DNA of 37,927 bases. It comes from an uncultured Collinsella sp. GTDB taxonomy: Bacteria > Actinomycetota > Coriobacteriia > Coriobacteriales > Coriobacteriaceae. Where the stretch lies: NCBI GenBank assembly GCA_900544065.1, contig UQTR01000011.1, positions 1 through 37,927 of the forward strand, written 5' to 3'. The translations under genes and the position numbers were made by a program. The notes beneath the pieces were generated by a model that saw nothing but the letters and a program-made list of their open reading frames with translations, was not told where the DNA came from and ran no database searches. The first letter of the stretch is position 1. Each line of letters opens with the position of its first letter. Shown here piece by piece: positions 18,001 through 26,736 of the stretch.

Positions 18001-19762
18001 CTACCCCTGGATCGCCGAGGTCCGTCAGTCCACGCCCGGTATCGGCCTGATCTCGCCTCCGCCGCACCACGACATCTACTCCATCGAGGACCTGGCGGAG
18101 CTTATCTTCGATCTTAAGAACGCCAACCCCGGTGCGCGCGTGTCGGTCAAGCTAGTCAGCGAGGCCGGCGTCGGCACCATCGCTACCGGCGTGGCCAAGG
18201 GTGCCGCCGACAAGATTTTGATCAGCGGCCATAACGGCGGCTCGGGTGCCGCGGCGCGCGATTCCATTTGGCACGCCGGCCTGCCGCTGGAGCTCGGCCT
18301 TGCCGAGGCCCAGCAGACGTTGCTGCAAAACGGCCTGCGCTCGCGCGTGGTGCTCGAGGCCGATGGCAAGCTCATGGACGGCACCGATGTTGCTGTCGCC
18401 TGCTTGCTGGGTGCCGAGGAGTTTGGCTTTGCGACCATGCCGCTCATCTCCATGGGTTGCCTCATGCAGCGCGACTGCCAGCAGGACACCTGCCCGGCCG
18501 GCATCGCGACGCAAAACTGCCGCCTGCGTCACGGCTTCCGCGGTAAGCCCGAGCACGTCGAGCACTTTATGCTCTTTGTTGCCGAGCGGCTGCGCGAGGT
18601 CATGGCGAGCCTGGGCTTCCGCACCGTCGACGAGATGGTCGGCCATCCCGAGTGCTTGCGTCAGATCGAGGTCCCGGGCAACCGCAAGGCAAACCTGCTC
18701 GATCTGTCGCCCGTGCTGGCGAGCGCGACCTGCGAGTTCGGTGCCCATATCCCGGGTGCCGACGGTCGCCACTTCCTGCCGCAGATGGCCGCGGACAGCG
18801 AGCTCGACAAGACGCTCGACTCCACGTTGTTTGTGCCCTATACGGCCGATGCCCGTGCACACCTGCGTCCGATTCGCTTCCGCGCCGATATCGCCAACGT
18901 CAACCGCTGTGTGGGCACCATCCTGGGCAACGCGGTGACCAAGGCGCATCCCGAGGGTCTGCCCGCCGGCTCCATCACCGTCGATTGCGATGGTTCGGCC
19001 GGTCAGAGCTTTGGTGCCTTCCTGCCGCGCGGCATTACGCTCAACGTGTGCGGCGACGCTAACGACTACTTTGGCAAGGGCCTTTCGGGCGGTGAGGTGT
19101 CGGTGCGCCCCAACCCGCATGCGACCTACAAGTTCGACGAGAACATCATCGTGGGCAACGTTGCGTTCTTTGGCGCCACGAGCGGCCGCGGCTTCATTAA
19201 CGGTCTGGCAGGCCAGCGCTTTGGCGTGCGCAACTCCGGTGCCACCGTGGTGGTCGAGGGTTGCGGCAACCATGGCTGCGAGTACATGACGGGCGGTCTG
19301 GCGCTCATCCTGGGCGAGGTCGGGCAGAATTTTGCCGCCGGCATGACGGGTGGCGTGGCCTATGTCTTTGACCAGTACGGCACGCTCGATGCCCGTGTGA
19401 ACCACGAGAGCGTTGAGCTCAAGGCCCCGACGGCCGGCGAGCTGGCGCAGATTCGCGCGCTCATCCAAGAGCACGTGGATGCGACGCAGAGCCCGCGCGG
19501 CATTAAGCTGCTCTACAGCTTTGAGACGATGAGCAAGCACTTTGTGAAGGTCATTCCGACCGAGTACGAACGCGTGCTGGCGATTGTCGCTGCGGCCGAG
19601 CCCGTGGGCAAGACGCATGCGCAGGGCGAGGAATTGGCGTTTGACATCGTGACCGGCCGCGCGAGCGCCGCGGATGTCGCTCGCTTCGATGTCGCGGGCG
19701 GTGCCGCGGGCGCTGCGCCCGTGGCTGCCAGCTCTGTTGCTTCGACCAAGAAGGAGGCGTAA
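15065..19762 (+). CDS. gltB: Glutamate synthase (NADPH), large subunit
   Basis: GltB makes two glutamates from glutamine and 2-oxoglutarate. The 1565-residue protein has, in order: a class II glutaminase domain with the catalytic cysteine C21 (DACGIG), which must become N-terminal by removal of 20 residues; the central domain; the FMN-binding synthase domain (about 860-1240); and a C-terminal beta-helix domain. Cysteines C1132, C1138 and C1143 (CLMQRDCQQDTCPAG) bind the 3Fe-4S cluster. The length is slightly above usual because of an Ala/Val-rich C-terminal tail of about 25 residues. The ATG at 15065 has GGGGAGG upstream. gltD follows after 5 bases. Confidence 0.96.
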   Translation: MQADSAQQQGLYRPEFDHDACGIGALADINGERHHQILDDALSILVNLEHRGGTGLEKNTGDGAGILFQVPHHFFRKEAQKCGQILPAEGDYGVAMLFFPQDDKGVEDARRVFEEGCAEAGVPLLFWREVPVDPHDLGETARACMPTILQAFLGRPDDTPAGDSFERRLYVCRRTIEKKADAEFALRDKIFYVCSMSSRTIVYKGMLVATQMRRFFIDLNDAAVKTAVALVHSRYSTNTTPSWERAHPNRFIIHNGEINTLKGNVNWIRAREPNLYSPVLQHDLERVMPIINREGSDSAILDNVLEFLVMNGRPLTRAASMLLPEPWDHNDSLSEERRAYDAYQSMLMEPWDGPAAIAFTDGRTLGAALDRNGLRPARYYVTRDGRFMLASEVGTIEVSPENILTSGCLGPGQMLEVDFARGRVIYNDELRARYAKEKPYRDWIAEETLTVDALGRPAAATPAEDAEVPAAVRIAKLGYHWDDVDEVVRPMAQQGKAPLASMGIDAPLACLSKKTRSFYDYFYQLFAQVTNPPIDALREHMVTSTTLYLGNHGNLLEDSRTACQLVRLERPLLSEEEFNRICAIDHVGFKTRRFRAVYRRDAGEGALQAALKQLAEDVEAAVRDGVNIVVLSDRAAAGEVPVPSLLAVGCVHNHLIRAGVRTFADIVVECGDAVSPHDFAALVGYSASGIYPYNAHACIRDLAARGDLDVTAEQGIVNYNKAATAGIVSIMSKMGISTVQSYHSAQIFEAVGFTPEFVNAYFAGTVSRVGGMGVEDVEREQNERYDAALAILKSPAPDQLPTLGLTKWRPLGGEDHLIDPQTVYLLQTACREDSYDTFKEYSARLHRTGRAVRLRDLLDFDASGRTPVSLDEVEPALNIVRRFNTGAMSYGSISKEAHECMAIAMNRLHGRSNSGEGGEDPRRETPLANGDSKNSAIKQVASARFGVTSRYLCSAFEIQIKMAQGAKPGEGGHLPGKKVYPWIAEVRQSTPGIGLISPPPHHDIYSIEDLAELIFDLKNANPGARVSVKLVSEAGVGTIATGVAKGAADKILISGHNGGSGAAARDSIWHAGLPLELGLAEAQQTLLQNGLRSRVVLEADGKLMDGTDVAVACLLGAEEFGFATMPLISMGCLMQRDCQQDTCPAGIATQNCRLRHGFRGKPEHVEHFMLFVAERLREVMASLGFRTVDEMVGHPECLRQIEVPGNRKANLLDLSPVLASATCEFGAHIPGADGRHFLPQMAADSELDKTLDSTLFVPYTADARAHLRPIRFRADIANVNRCVGTILGNAVTKAHPEGLPAGSITVDCDGSAGQSFGAFLPRGITLNVCGDANDYFGKGLSGGEVSVRPNPHATYKFDENIIVGNVAFFGATSGRGFINGLAGQRFGVRNSGATVVVEGCGNHGCEYMTGGLALILGEVGQNFAAGMTGGVAYVFDQYGTLDARVNHESVELKAPTAGELAQIRALIQEHVDATQSPRGIKLLYSFETMSKHFVKVIPTEYERVLAIVAAAEPVGKTHAQGEELAFDIVTGRASAADVARFDVAGGAAGAAPVAASSVASTKKEA

Positions 19763-19767
19763 GTGCC

Positions 19768-21249
<1,482 letters not shown>

Positions 21250-21266
21250 AGTAGTCATTTAAGAAC

Positions 21267-21307
21267 GTCCCCAATGACTAGTCATTTTTTGTCTAGTCGT
21301 TGGGGAC
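21267..21307 (+). terminator. Inverted repeat/terminator after gltD
   Basis: GTCCCCAATGACTAG (21267-21281) and CTAGTCGTTGGGGAC (21293-21307) form a 15-bp stem with one G-T pair. Alternatively the internal palindrome ATGACTAGTCAT followed by six T would act as a short terminator. The GTCCCCAATG end also occurs at 26041-26050. Confidence 0.55.
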
Positions 21308-21602
21308 ACTCTTTGCGAGCGATTTGCTCGTTTGTCGACGTACGGGTGTTCATTTGTCGACTTCTTGGGCTGTGGTCACCTGTTGTTTCTGTGGTGGCCG
21401 CGGGCATCTGGCTCAAAAGGACGGGTTGTCCGTCTATGTTTACCTGCGGTTTAATTGCGGTGCGCATTTTCGGTCAAGCTTTTCGTCAAGTGTTTGGTCA
21501 GCATCTGGTTTGCAGCCGGAGGCCTATTTTGCCCGCGCTGGTCGTGGCCGACCACCCTCCTCGTAAGCTCAAATTGAGGTCCATCAGTTTGAGGAGGATG
21601 CC
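21308..21602. other. Intergenic region without a recognised gene
   Basis: The 295 bases after the gltD terminator contain no convincing gene. The base composition is less GC-rich than the neighbours. It must hold the promoter of the gene at 21603, but no clear -35/-10 pair stands out. It ends in GAGGAGG, that gene's ribosome site. Confidence 0.4.
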
Positions 21603-22310
21603 ATGACTGACTACGCTTTAGATCGAGCGCAGCTGGCCGAAGCCGTCGGCAACGATATTGCCGACATGGCCCATTTTTGGATGCTGCGGAAGTTCCAGTT
21701 TTTGGAGACGGCGCGCGAACAGTTCGAGATCATTGTCGACCCGTGGCTCAGCTATTGCACCGAGCCTTCGCAAAACGAAATCATGGCCTACAACATGGCA
21801 TTTACCGATTGGCTGCTCTTCGAGCGCCCCTATCGCCATGGCAAGACGCTGCTCGAGCTGTATGTTGACGAGCCGCCGGCATCGCTTTCGCCTGCCTCGC
21901 TCAAGCGGCTCGAGCAGGTACGCGACACGCAGTATTTCTCGCGCTTTGGCATTTTGGACAAGGATCCTGCGACTGGTATGGTCGCGCTGAAGGACACGCG
22001 CACCGACCGTCGCTTTGATGTCTACGACCCGCATATCGTGCAAAAGGAGCATTGGAGCGACGGCGCGATTGCGGTGCGCCTCGCCTGCGTCGACGATGTC
22101 TGGCTGACGGTGGGACAGCTCTACCTGTATGACATCGCGCGCCTGAGCGACACGGCGGTCGACGGGCCTGGCGCCGTTCATCCAGAAGACCTGGAAGATG
22201 GCTTCGACACCTCGTGCATCAGTTTCTTCTTGCGTCTGGTCCGCGACATCATGGGCGCCCAGGGGCGGTACGTAAAGTCGCTCAACATCTACGAGCAGGA
22301 GTGGGAGTAG
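21603..22310 (+). CDS. Protein of unknown function
   Basis: I do not recognise this 235-residue protein. It is acidic, rich in aromatic residues (FWMLRKFQFLE, DPWLSY, DWLLFERPYRHGKTLLELY) and has no membrane segment, signal or metal motif. The even mix of helices and the terminal IYEQEWE suggest a compact soluble protein. GAGGAGG stands 5 bases before the ATG at 21603, so it is well translated. It is followed after 41 bases by repeat array C. No function is proposed. Confidence 0.7.
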   Translation: MTDYALDRAQLAEAVGNDIADMAHFWMLRKFQFLETAREQFEIIVDPWLSYCTEPSQNEIMAYNMAFTDWLLFERPYRHGKTLLELYVDEPPASLSPASLKRLEQVRDTQYFSRFGILDKDPATGMVALKDTRTDRRFDVYDPHIVQKEHWSDGAIAVRLACVDDVWLTVGQLYLYDIARLSDTAVDGPGAVHPEDLEDGFDTSCISFFLRLVRDIMGAQGRYVKSLNIYEQEWE

Positions 22311-22351
22311 GGGACGGGCAGTTGTCGCCTGCCTTGCCTTCTGCCTTTTAT

Positions 22352-22567
22352 GTCTCGATCTGTAACGTTTAGGGACAAAAACCGGTCTTCCTGTTACAGA
22401 TCGAGACGAATGCTTGGGCGCCGCTGGTTTGTCTAAATCTGTAACGTTTGGGGGGCTGGAGAACGTCTAACTGTTACAGAACGAGACGTTTGGCACCTGG
22501 TTGGGGGAATGTCTCAATCTGTAACATCTACAGGCCCAAATTCGACCTACCTGTTACAGATCAAGAC
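22352..22567. repeat. Palindromic-unit array C (3 units)
   Basis: Units at 22352-22407 (core 24), 22431-22487 and 22511-22567, linkers 23 and 23 bp. Two left arms end GTAACG and not GTAACA, and the second unit is the most diverged (AAATC in the left arm, AACG in the right). The array ends 26 bases before the start codon of the nuclease-like gene, so it is probably in that gene's leader or promoter. Confidence 0.92.
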
Positions 22568-22593
22568 ATTTGTCAGCGGAGGCAACGGTGACG

Positions 22594-23664
22594 ATGGTCC
22601 ATTTGTCTGACGTGGTGGTGATGAAAGTGCCTAATACCGTTCTCAAACACAGACATGCGACTCGCAACACGTTGGCGCGGAATAGGATGCTCGCGCGGCT
22701 CACGGAGACGGCCAAGCAAGGTGCGCTGCTCGCAACGCATGACAATACCGAGCTCATGTGGCTGCGACGCCATGTTGGAACCGACGATATCGCGGAGCCC
22801 GAGCCGTACCTGTTCTGTTTTCAGCATGATTGGGATGCATTGACGCCGGCGGAGCGAGCGCTGAGGACTATCAAAGGGCTTGCGGAATTTCATCCCGATT
22901 GGGCGTTTTGGGGCTATGACGCGGCGCTTTTGTGGGGTTTGGAGGTGCCGAATGATCTGCTCGGGCCACGATATCTTGTTAAGACGGGTTGCTCGGTGAC
23001 GTTGAACAGCGGGTGCAGGTTGTTGCGTCCGCAGATGGCGGGTGCGCTCGAGCGTGTTGATGGCGTGCGGGTGACGTCGTTTTGGCGCACGGTGGAGGAT
23101 TGTCTGCTGCGTGCGCCGTTCTCCTACGGGTTGGCGATTGCCGATTCTGCACTGCGGGCGAAAGGCGTATCACGTGGGGATTTGTGCGAGCGCCTCCGCG
23201 CCGATTGCGAGGGCAGGCGAGGGTATCGCAGGGCACAGGTGATTGCGTCGTATGCAGACGGGCTGTCCGAAAACGGCGGCGAGTCTCGGTTCCGAGCATT
23301 CTTTATTGCGTACGGCTTTCCGGTTCCGGAGCTGCAGGTGGAGTTTCGCGACCCGCTCGATCCGAGCCAGGTGTTTCGCGTCGACTTTTTTTGGCGGCTC
23401 GAGGACGGAACGTGCGTGATTGGCGAACTGGACGGAAAGGGGAAGTACGCCCTGCAGAGCGGCGAGAGCCGGGAGTCGGTCGACCCATTCGTGGCAGAGC
23501 GTCAGCGGGAATCTCATCTGACAATGCTCGGGCATAAGGTGCTTCGGTTTACGTTTGATGAGCTCAAGAATCCGGGGAAGCTGGTTGAGAAGATGAGGCT
23601 GGCGGGTATTCCGCGACGGCCCGATTTGGCTGAGGAGTGGAGACGTCAGTGGTATGGGCGCTGA
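22594..23664 (+). CDS. AbiEi/DUF559-like protein, putative nuclease
   Basis: The 356-residue protein looks like a two-part protein. The N-terminal two thirds resemble AbiEi-type proteins: TPAERALRTIKGLAEFHP and then WGYDAALLWGLEVP recall the family's 'sAA.lwGl' region near residues 100-120. The C-terminus resembles DUF559/Vsr-like nucleases of the PD-(D/E)XK fold: VDFFW with D264, then GELDGKGKY with E278, D280 and K282, then LTMLGHKVLRFTFDEL. The start may be ATG 22594 or GTG 22588; GGAGG at 22578-22582 fits the GTG slightly better. The gene sits between repeat arrays C and D with 26 and 8 bases to spare. Nuclease activity is inferred. It could alternatively be a regulator or an orphan antitoxin; no toxin gene is adjacent. 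Confidence 0.72.
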   Translation: MVHLSDVVVMKVPNTVLKHRHATRNTLARNRMLARLTETAKQGALLATHDNTELMWLRRHVGTDDIAEPEPYLFCFQHDWDALTPAERALRTIKGLAEFHPDWAFWGYDAALLWGLEVPNDLLGPRYLVKTGCSVTLNSGCRLLRPQMAGALERVDGVRVTSFWRTVEDCLLRAPFSYGLAIADSALRAKGVSRGDLCERLRADCEGRRGYRRAQVIASYADGLSENGGESRFRAFFIAYGFPVPELQVEFRDPLDPSQVFRVDFFWRLEDGTCVIGELDGKGKYALQSGESRESVDPFVAERQRESHLTMLGHKVLRFTFDELKNPGKLVEKMRLAGIPRRPDLAEEWRRQWYGR

Positions 23665-23672
23665 GAGGTTTC

Positions 23673-23810
23673 GTCTCGATCTGTAACGTTTAGAGGTTGT
23701 TTGAGCTCGTAATTGTTACAGATCGAGACAAGTCGGTGAAACGTCGACCGAATGTCTCGATCTGTAACATCAAGGGGCCCAATAACCCTGTACCTGTTAC
23801 AGATCGAGAC
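23673..23810. repeat. Palindromic-unit array D (2 units)
   Basis: Units at 23673-23729 and 23754-23810, both 16-25-16, with a 24-bp linker. The four arms are nearly perfect copies of the consensus, the best-preserved set in the window. The cores face each other in opposite directions (first minus, second plus). The array begins 8 bases after the nuclease-like gene's stop. Confidence 0.93.
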
Positions 23811-23959
23811 ATTTCCCTGGTGTCGTTGGGGTGGGACTGCAGCGTATTCCGTCTCCCACATCCCCTCTTCCTTCCGTTAACCGATATGCTCGACTTTAGG
23901 TCGCTGCATTAGGTGATAATGGACAAATGTTCAAGTTAATCGTGAGGGAGGAGCTCGAT

Positions 23960-25330
23960 ATGGCGTCTGCCGATCGTTCCACGTTGTTTATCAATGCGAC
24001 CATTCTGGATGGTTCGGAGCATATGGAGCCGCAACCCGATATGGCCGTGACTGTTGAGCGCGGCGTCATCACCTGGATGGGGCCGAGTGCTGTGGCGCAG
24101 GCGCCCGCGGGTGCCGAGGTTATCGACCTGGGTGGTGCGTATCTCATGCCCGGTCTCATCAATATGCACGTGCACCTGTGCGGCTCGGGCAAGCCTGTCT
24201 CGGCCGGCGATGCGGGAGCGCTGATGAAGAAACTCGATAATCCCGTGGGGCGCGCCATCGTGCGCCGCATCCTCAAGGGCAGTGCCCAGCAGCAGCTGGC
24301 AAGCGGCGTGACCACGGTGCGCGGCGCGGGCGACCCGCTGTTTGCCGACATTGCCGTGCGCGACGCTATCGACGCCGGCAAGTATCAGGGTCCGCGCCTG
24401 GTGGCGCCGGGAACGGGCGTTACGGTGCCGGGCGGCCATGGCGCGGGCTTGTTCGCCCAGGTGGCCAACAGCCCCGTCGAGGCAGCCGAGCAGGTGAGAG
24501 ACCTGTATGCGCGCGGCGCCGACGTCATTAAGCTGTTCGTAACGGGCGGTGTGTTCGATGCGACCGAGGTGGGCGAGCCGGGCGTGCTGCGTATGCCGGT
24601 GGAGGTTGCCGCGGCGGCGTGCAAGGCGGCGCACGAGGTGGGCCTGCCGGTTATGGCTCATGTCGAGAGCACCGAGGGCGTGAAGGCCGCGCTTGAGGCC
24701 GGGGTCGACACGATCGAGCACGGTGCCCCGATGACGCCCGAGATCCTGGAGCTGTATCGTGGCGCCGCGGGCACACAGCTCGAGGGGCGTGCGCCGAGTG
24801 TGACCTGCACTATCAGCCCGGCGCTGCCGTTTGTATTGCTCGACCCGGAAAAGACCCATTCGACCGATACGCAAAAGAAGAACGGCGACATCGTGTGCTC
24901 GGGCATCATCGAGAGCGCCCGTGCCGCACTGGAAGCTGGCGTTAAGGTGGGCCTTGGCACGGACTCGAGCTGCCCGTTCGTGACGCAGTACGACATGTGG
25001 CGTGAGGTGGCCTATTTTGCCAAGTATGTCGGCGTGAGCAACGCCTTCGCGCTGCACACGGCCACGCAGGTCAATGCTGAGCTACTGGGGCTGGGCGGCG
25101 AGACCGGCACGATCGAGTGCGGCAAGGCCGCCGATATCCTGGTGACGCGCAAGAATCCGCTCGATGACCTGTGCGCACTGCGTGAGCCGATGCACGTGAT
25201 GTGCCGTGGTGATCTGGTGCGCAAACTCAAGGTGAAGCGTATTCCCGAGGTGGATGCCGAGCTCGACACGATTATGGCCATGCCTGCCGAGGCGTTGGCC
25301 GAGGAGCTTGCCCGCGACGGCGTGGCGTAA
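23960..25330 (+). CDS. Imidazolonepropionase-like amidohydrolase
   Basis: This metal-dependent hydrolase of the amidohydrolase superfamily has 456 residues. The zinc ligands are visible: H70-V-H72 (NMHVHLCG), K191 in DVIKLFVTGG (the carboxylated lysine position), H234 (MAHVES), H254 (IEHGAP) and D335 (GLGTDSSCP). It resembles the branch that includes Xaa-Pro dipeptidases and imidazolonepropionase-related enzymes; no hut genes are nearby, so histidine degradation is unlikely. The substrate is unknown. No signal peptide is seen. The ATG at 23960 has GGGAGGAG 8 bases upstream. Confidence 0.85.
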   Translation: MASADRSTLFINATILDGSEHMEPQPDMAVTVERGVITWMGPSAVAQAPAGAEVIDLGGAYLMPGLINMHVHLCGSGKPVSAGDAGALMKKLDNPVGRAIVRRILKGSAQQQLASGVTTVRGAGDPLFADIAVRDAIDAGKYQGPRLVAPGTGVTVPGGHGAGLFAQVANSPVEAAEQVRDLYARGADVIKLFVTGGVFDATEVGEPGVLRMPVEVAAAACKAAHEVGLPVMAHVESTEGVKAALEAGVDTIEHGAPMTPEILELYRGAAGTQLEGRAPSVTCTISPALPFVLLDPEKTHSTDTQKKNGDIVCSGIIESARAALEAGVKVGLGTDSSCPFVTQYDMWREVAYFAKYVGVSNAFALHTATQVNAELLGLGGETGTIECGKAADILVTRKNPLDDLCALREPMHVMCRGDLVRKLKVKRIPEVDAELDTIMAMPAEALAEELARDGVA

Positions 25331-25381
25331 GCGTGCGATATGGCGATGCGACAAAGGGGCAATCCCTTTGTCATAATCAAA

Positions 25382-25420
25382 AAAGCCGAGGTCTCAGTGC
25401 GAGGCCTCGGCTTTATTTTG
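25382..25420. terminator. Bidirectional terminator
   Basis: AGCCGAGGTCTC (25384-25395) pairs with GAGGCCTCGGCT (25401-25412), one G-T pair, with A-rich and T-rich flanks on both sides (AAAAA before, TTTATTTTG after). It serves the amidohydrolase gene and the convergent zinc-ribbon gene. Confidence 0.88.
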
Positions 25421-25436
25421 TCCCATGGTATGGCGG

Positions 25437-25910
25437 CTATGAGCGCGTCTCCATCTTGGCGTGGCACTTGGGGCAGGTGACGCGGATCTTGCCTTTGCCC
25501 TTGGGAACGGAGAGCATCTGGCCGCAGTTGGGGCACTTGAGATAGGCCGTAGTTTTGCGGCCCTTCCACATCTTCTTGGCCGTGCGCTTGGCACGCTCAA
25601 AGTCTTCCTTGCTCGTTCCAGCCGCGCGCGAGGTGCTGGCCGCTGCAGCTCCGCCGCCCAAGCTAGCTACAAACTTGCCCAAGCCGGGTACGTTTGCAGT
25701 CGCGGCGACAAAGGCCTCGTTCTCCTTGTGACGTGCGTCGATATTTTTGGACAGGCCGCGCAGCACGCCAATCACGATTACGGCGATGGCAATCCAGCTG
25801 AGCCACTGGATGCGGGCTATCGATCCGATCATCGCGATGACGATGCCGGCAAAACCCATCACGATGGTGAGTTCATCGGCACCATTGCGACCCTTCATAA
25901 AGTCATTCAT
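25437..25910 (-). CDS. Zinc-ribbon membrane protein of unknown function
   Basis: The 157-residue protein has two membrane segments (about 14-33 and 36-51), a cytoplasmic Ala/Lys-rich linker and a C-terminal zinc ribbon with C126-PN-C129 and C146-PK-C149. Similar small proteins are common in Firmicutes and Coriobacteria and have no proven role. I took the ATG at 25910 because GAAAGG lies 8 bases upstream; a start 10 codons earlier lacks a site. It is downstream of csoR on the same strand, 146 bases away with a palindromic repeat between, so it is probably transcribed separately. Confidence 0.75.
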   Translation of the reverse strand: MNDFMKGRNGADELTIVMGFAGIVIAMIGSIARIQWLSWIAIAVIVIGVLRGLSKNIDARHKENEAFVAATANVPGLGKFVASLGGGAAAASTSRAAGTSKEDFERAKRTAKKMWKGRKTTAYLKCPNCGQMLSVPKGKGKIRVTCPKCHAKMETRS

Positions 25911-25965
25911 GCAAATTGCCTTTCGTTCGATATGCTGCACGCCTTTATACCCGATTTAGAGCAAG

Positions 25966-26045
25966 GGGGACAGGTTAATCTGCACCAATGTGGTGCAAAC
26001 ATACCTGTCCCCGGAATACCAAGACGGTGCAAAGAAGTCTGTCCC
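25966..26045. repeat. 47-bp cruciform element with a half copy
   Basis: GGGGACAGGT (25966-25975) is perfectly inverted as ACCTGTCCCC (26003-26012). Five bases inside, TGCACCA (25981-25987) is inverted as TGGTGCA (25991-25997) around a 3-base centre. At about 26026-26045 a degraded copy of the right half follows (GGTGCAAA...CTGTCCCC). It lies between csoR and the zinc-ribbon gene. Confidence 0.8.
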
Positions 26046-26056
26046 CAATGCCCCAA

Positions 26057-26329
26057 TTACTTGGAGAGCTTGTCGACGACGCGTTCGATTTCGGCGAGCT
26101 TGGCGGCTTTGAGGTCTTCGTCGCCCGATTCGATTGCCGAAGTCACGCAGCCCTCGATATGCGCCTTGAGCACGTCGGCGTTGATGCGCGCAATGAGCGC
26201 CTGCGTTGCCATGAGCTGCGTGGAAATATCGACGCAGTAGCGGTCCTCCTCGACCATCCGCAGGATGCCGTCGATCTGACCGCGTGCCGTCTTGAGCATG
26301 CGGGTCACCGATTTATGGTCTGCCATCAT
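26057..26329 (-). CDS. csoR: Copper-sensing repressor CsoR
   Basis: CsoR is an all-helical repressor that leaves DNA when it binds Cu(I). The 90-residue protein has the three copper ligands in the expected spacing, C32 (RYCVDIS), H57 and C61 (KAHIEGC). GAGGA stands 6 bases before the ATG at 26329; the next ATG, one codon on, is also possible. It is the last gene of copA-copZ-csoR on the minus strand, 38 bases after copZ. Its likely target is the palindrome at 29124-29156 before copA, so it would control its own operon. Confidence 0.93.
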   Translation of the reverse strand: MMADHKSVTRMLKTARGQIDGILRMVEEDRYCVDISTQLMATQALIARINADVLKAHIEGCVTSAIESGDEDLKAAKLAEIERVVDKLSK

Positions 26330-26367
26330 GGCGGGTCCTCGTTTCTGGTCGGGGTGCGCGTGGGTCG

Positions 26368-26589
26368 TTACGCGGCGGTTACGGACAGGGCGTGGAACTT
26401 CTCGCCGGCGCCCTCGACAGCGGCGGCGAGCTGCTCGGCGGTCACGGTGTCGGCGCACTCCACCTGGACGGTCTGGGTCTCGTGATCGGCGTCGGCGTCG
26501 GTCACGCCGGCCACGTTGAGCAACGCCGTCTCGACGGTGGCGTCGCAGTGGCCGCACATAAGGCCGGAAGTCTTAATTGTGTAACGCAT
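26368..26589 (-). CDS. copZ: Copper chaperone CopZ (HMA domain)
   Basis: The 73-residue protein is one heavy-metal-associated domain with the Cu(I)-binding motif MCGHC (C12, C15), a VETALLNVAGV helix and the usual ferredoxin-like pattern. It carries copper to CopA in the cytoplasm. Methionine precedes the first cysteine as in CopZ. GAGGA lies 6 bases before the ATG at 26589. It is placed between copA and csoR. Confidence 0.92.
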   Translation of the reverse strand: MRYTIKTSGLMCGHCDATVETALLNVAGVTDADADHETQTVQVECADTVTAEQLAAAVEGAGEKFHALSVTAA

Positions 26590-26613
26590 GGGTATTCCTC
26601 TCTGTTGTGTCGG

Positions 26614-26708
26614 CTTTCCCAGGCACCCGACCTTGACCTTCAAGCCGTCGCTCGCGTACCAAAGTACGCGTCGCTCCTCTTTCAGGTCAATCTCGGGCAC
26701 CTGGAAAA
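26614..26708. repeat. Long imperfect hairpin between copA and copZ
   Basis: CCCAGGCACCCGA...TTGACCT on the left (26618-26639) pairs with AGGTCAA...CGGGCACCTGG on the right (about 26684-26704). The tip is GCGTAC-caaa-GTACGC (26654-26669). The stem has several bulges. On the minus strand, in the copA-copZ transcript, it could slow decay or partly stop transcription so that copA and copZ levels differ. Confidence 0.65.
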
Positions 26709-26736
26709 CCCGTTCTAAATGGACTTAATGGTGAGC

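Noticed and set aside
22594..23664. AbiE toxin-antitoxin pair
   Set aside because: The protein has an AbiEi-like part, but no AbiEii nucleotidyltransferase gene is adjacent; arrays occupy both sides.
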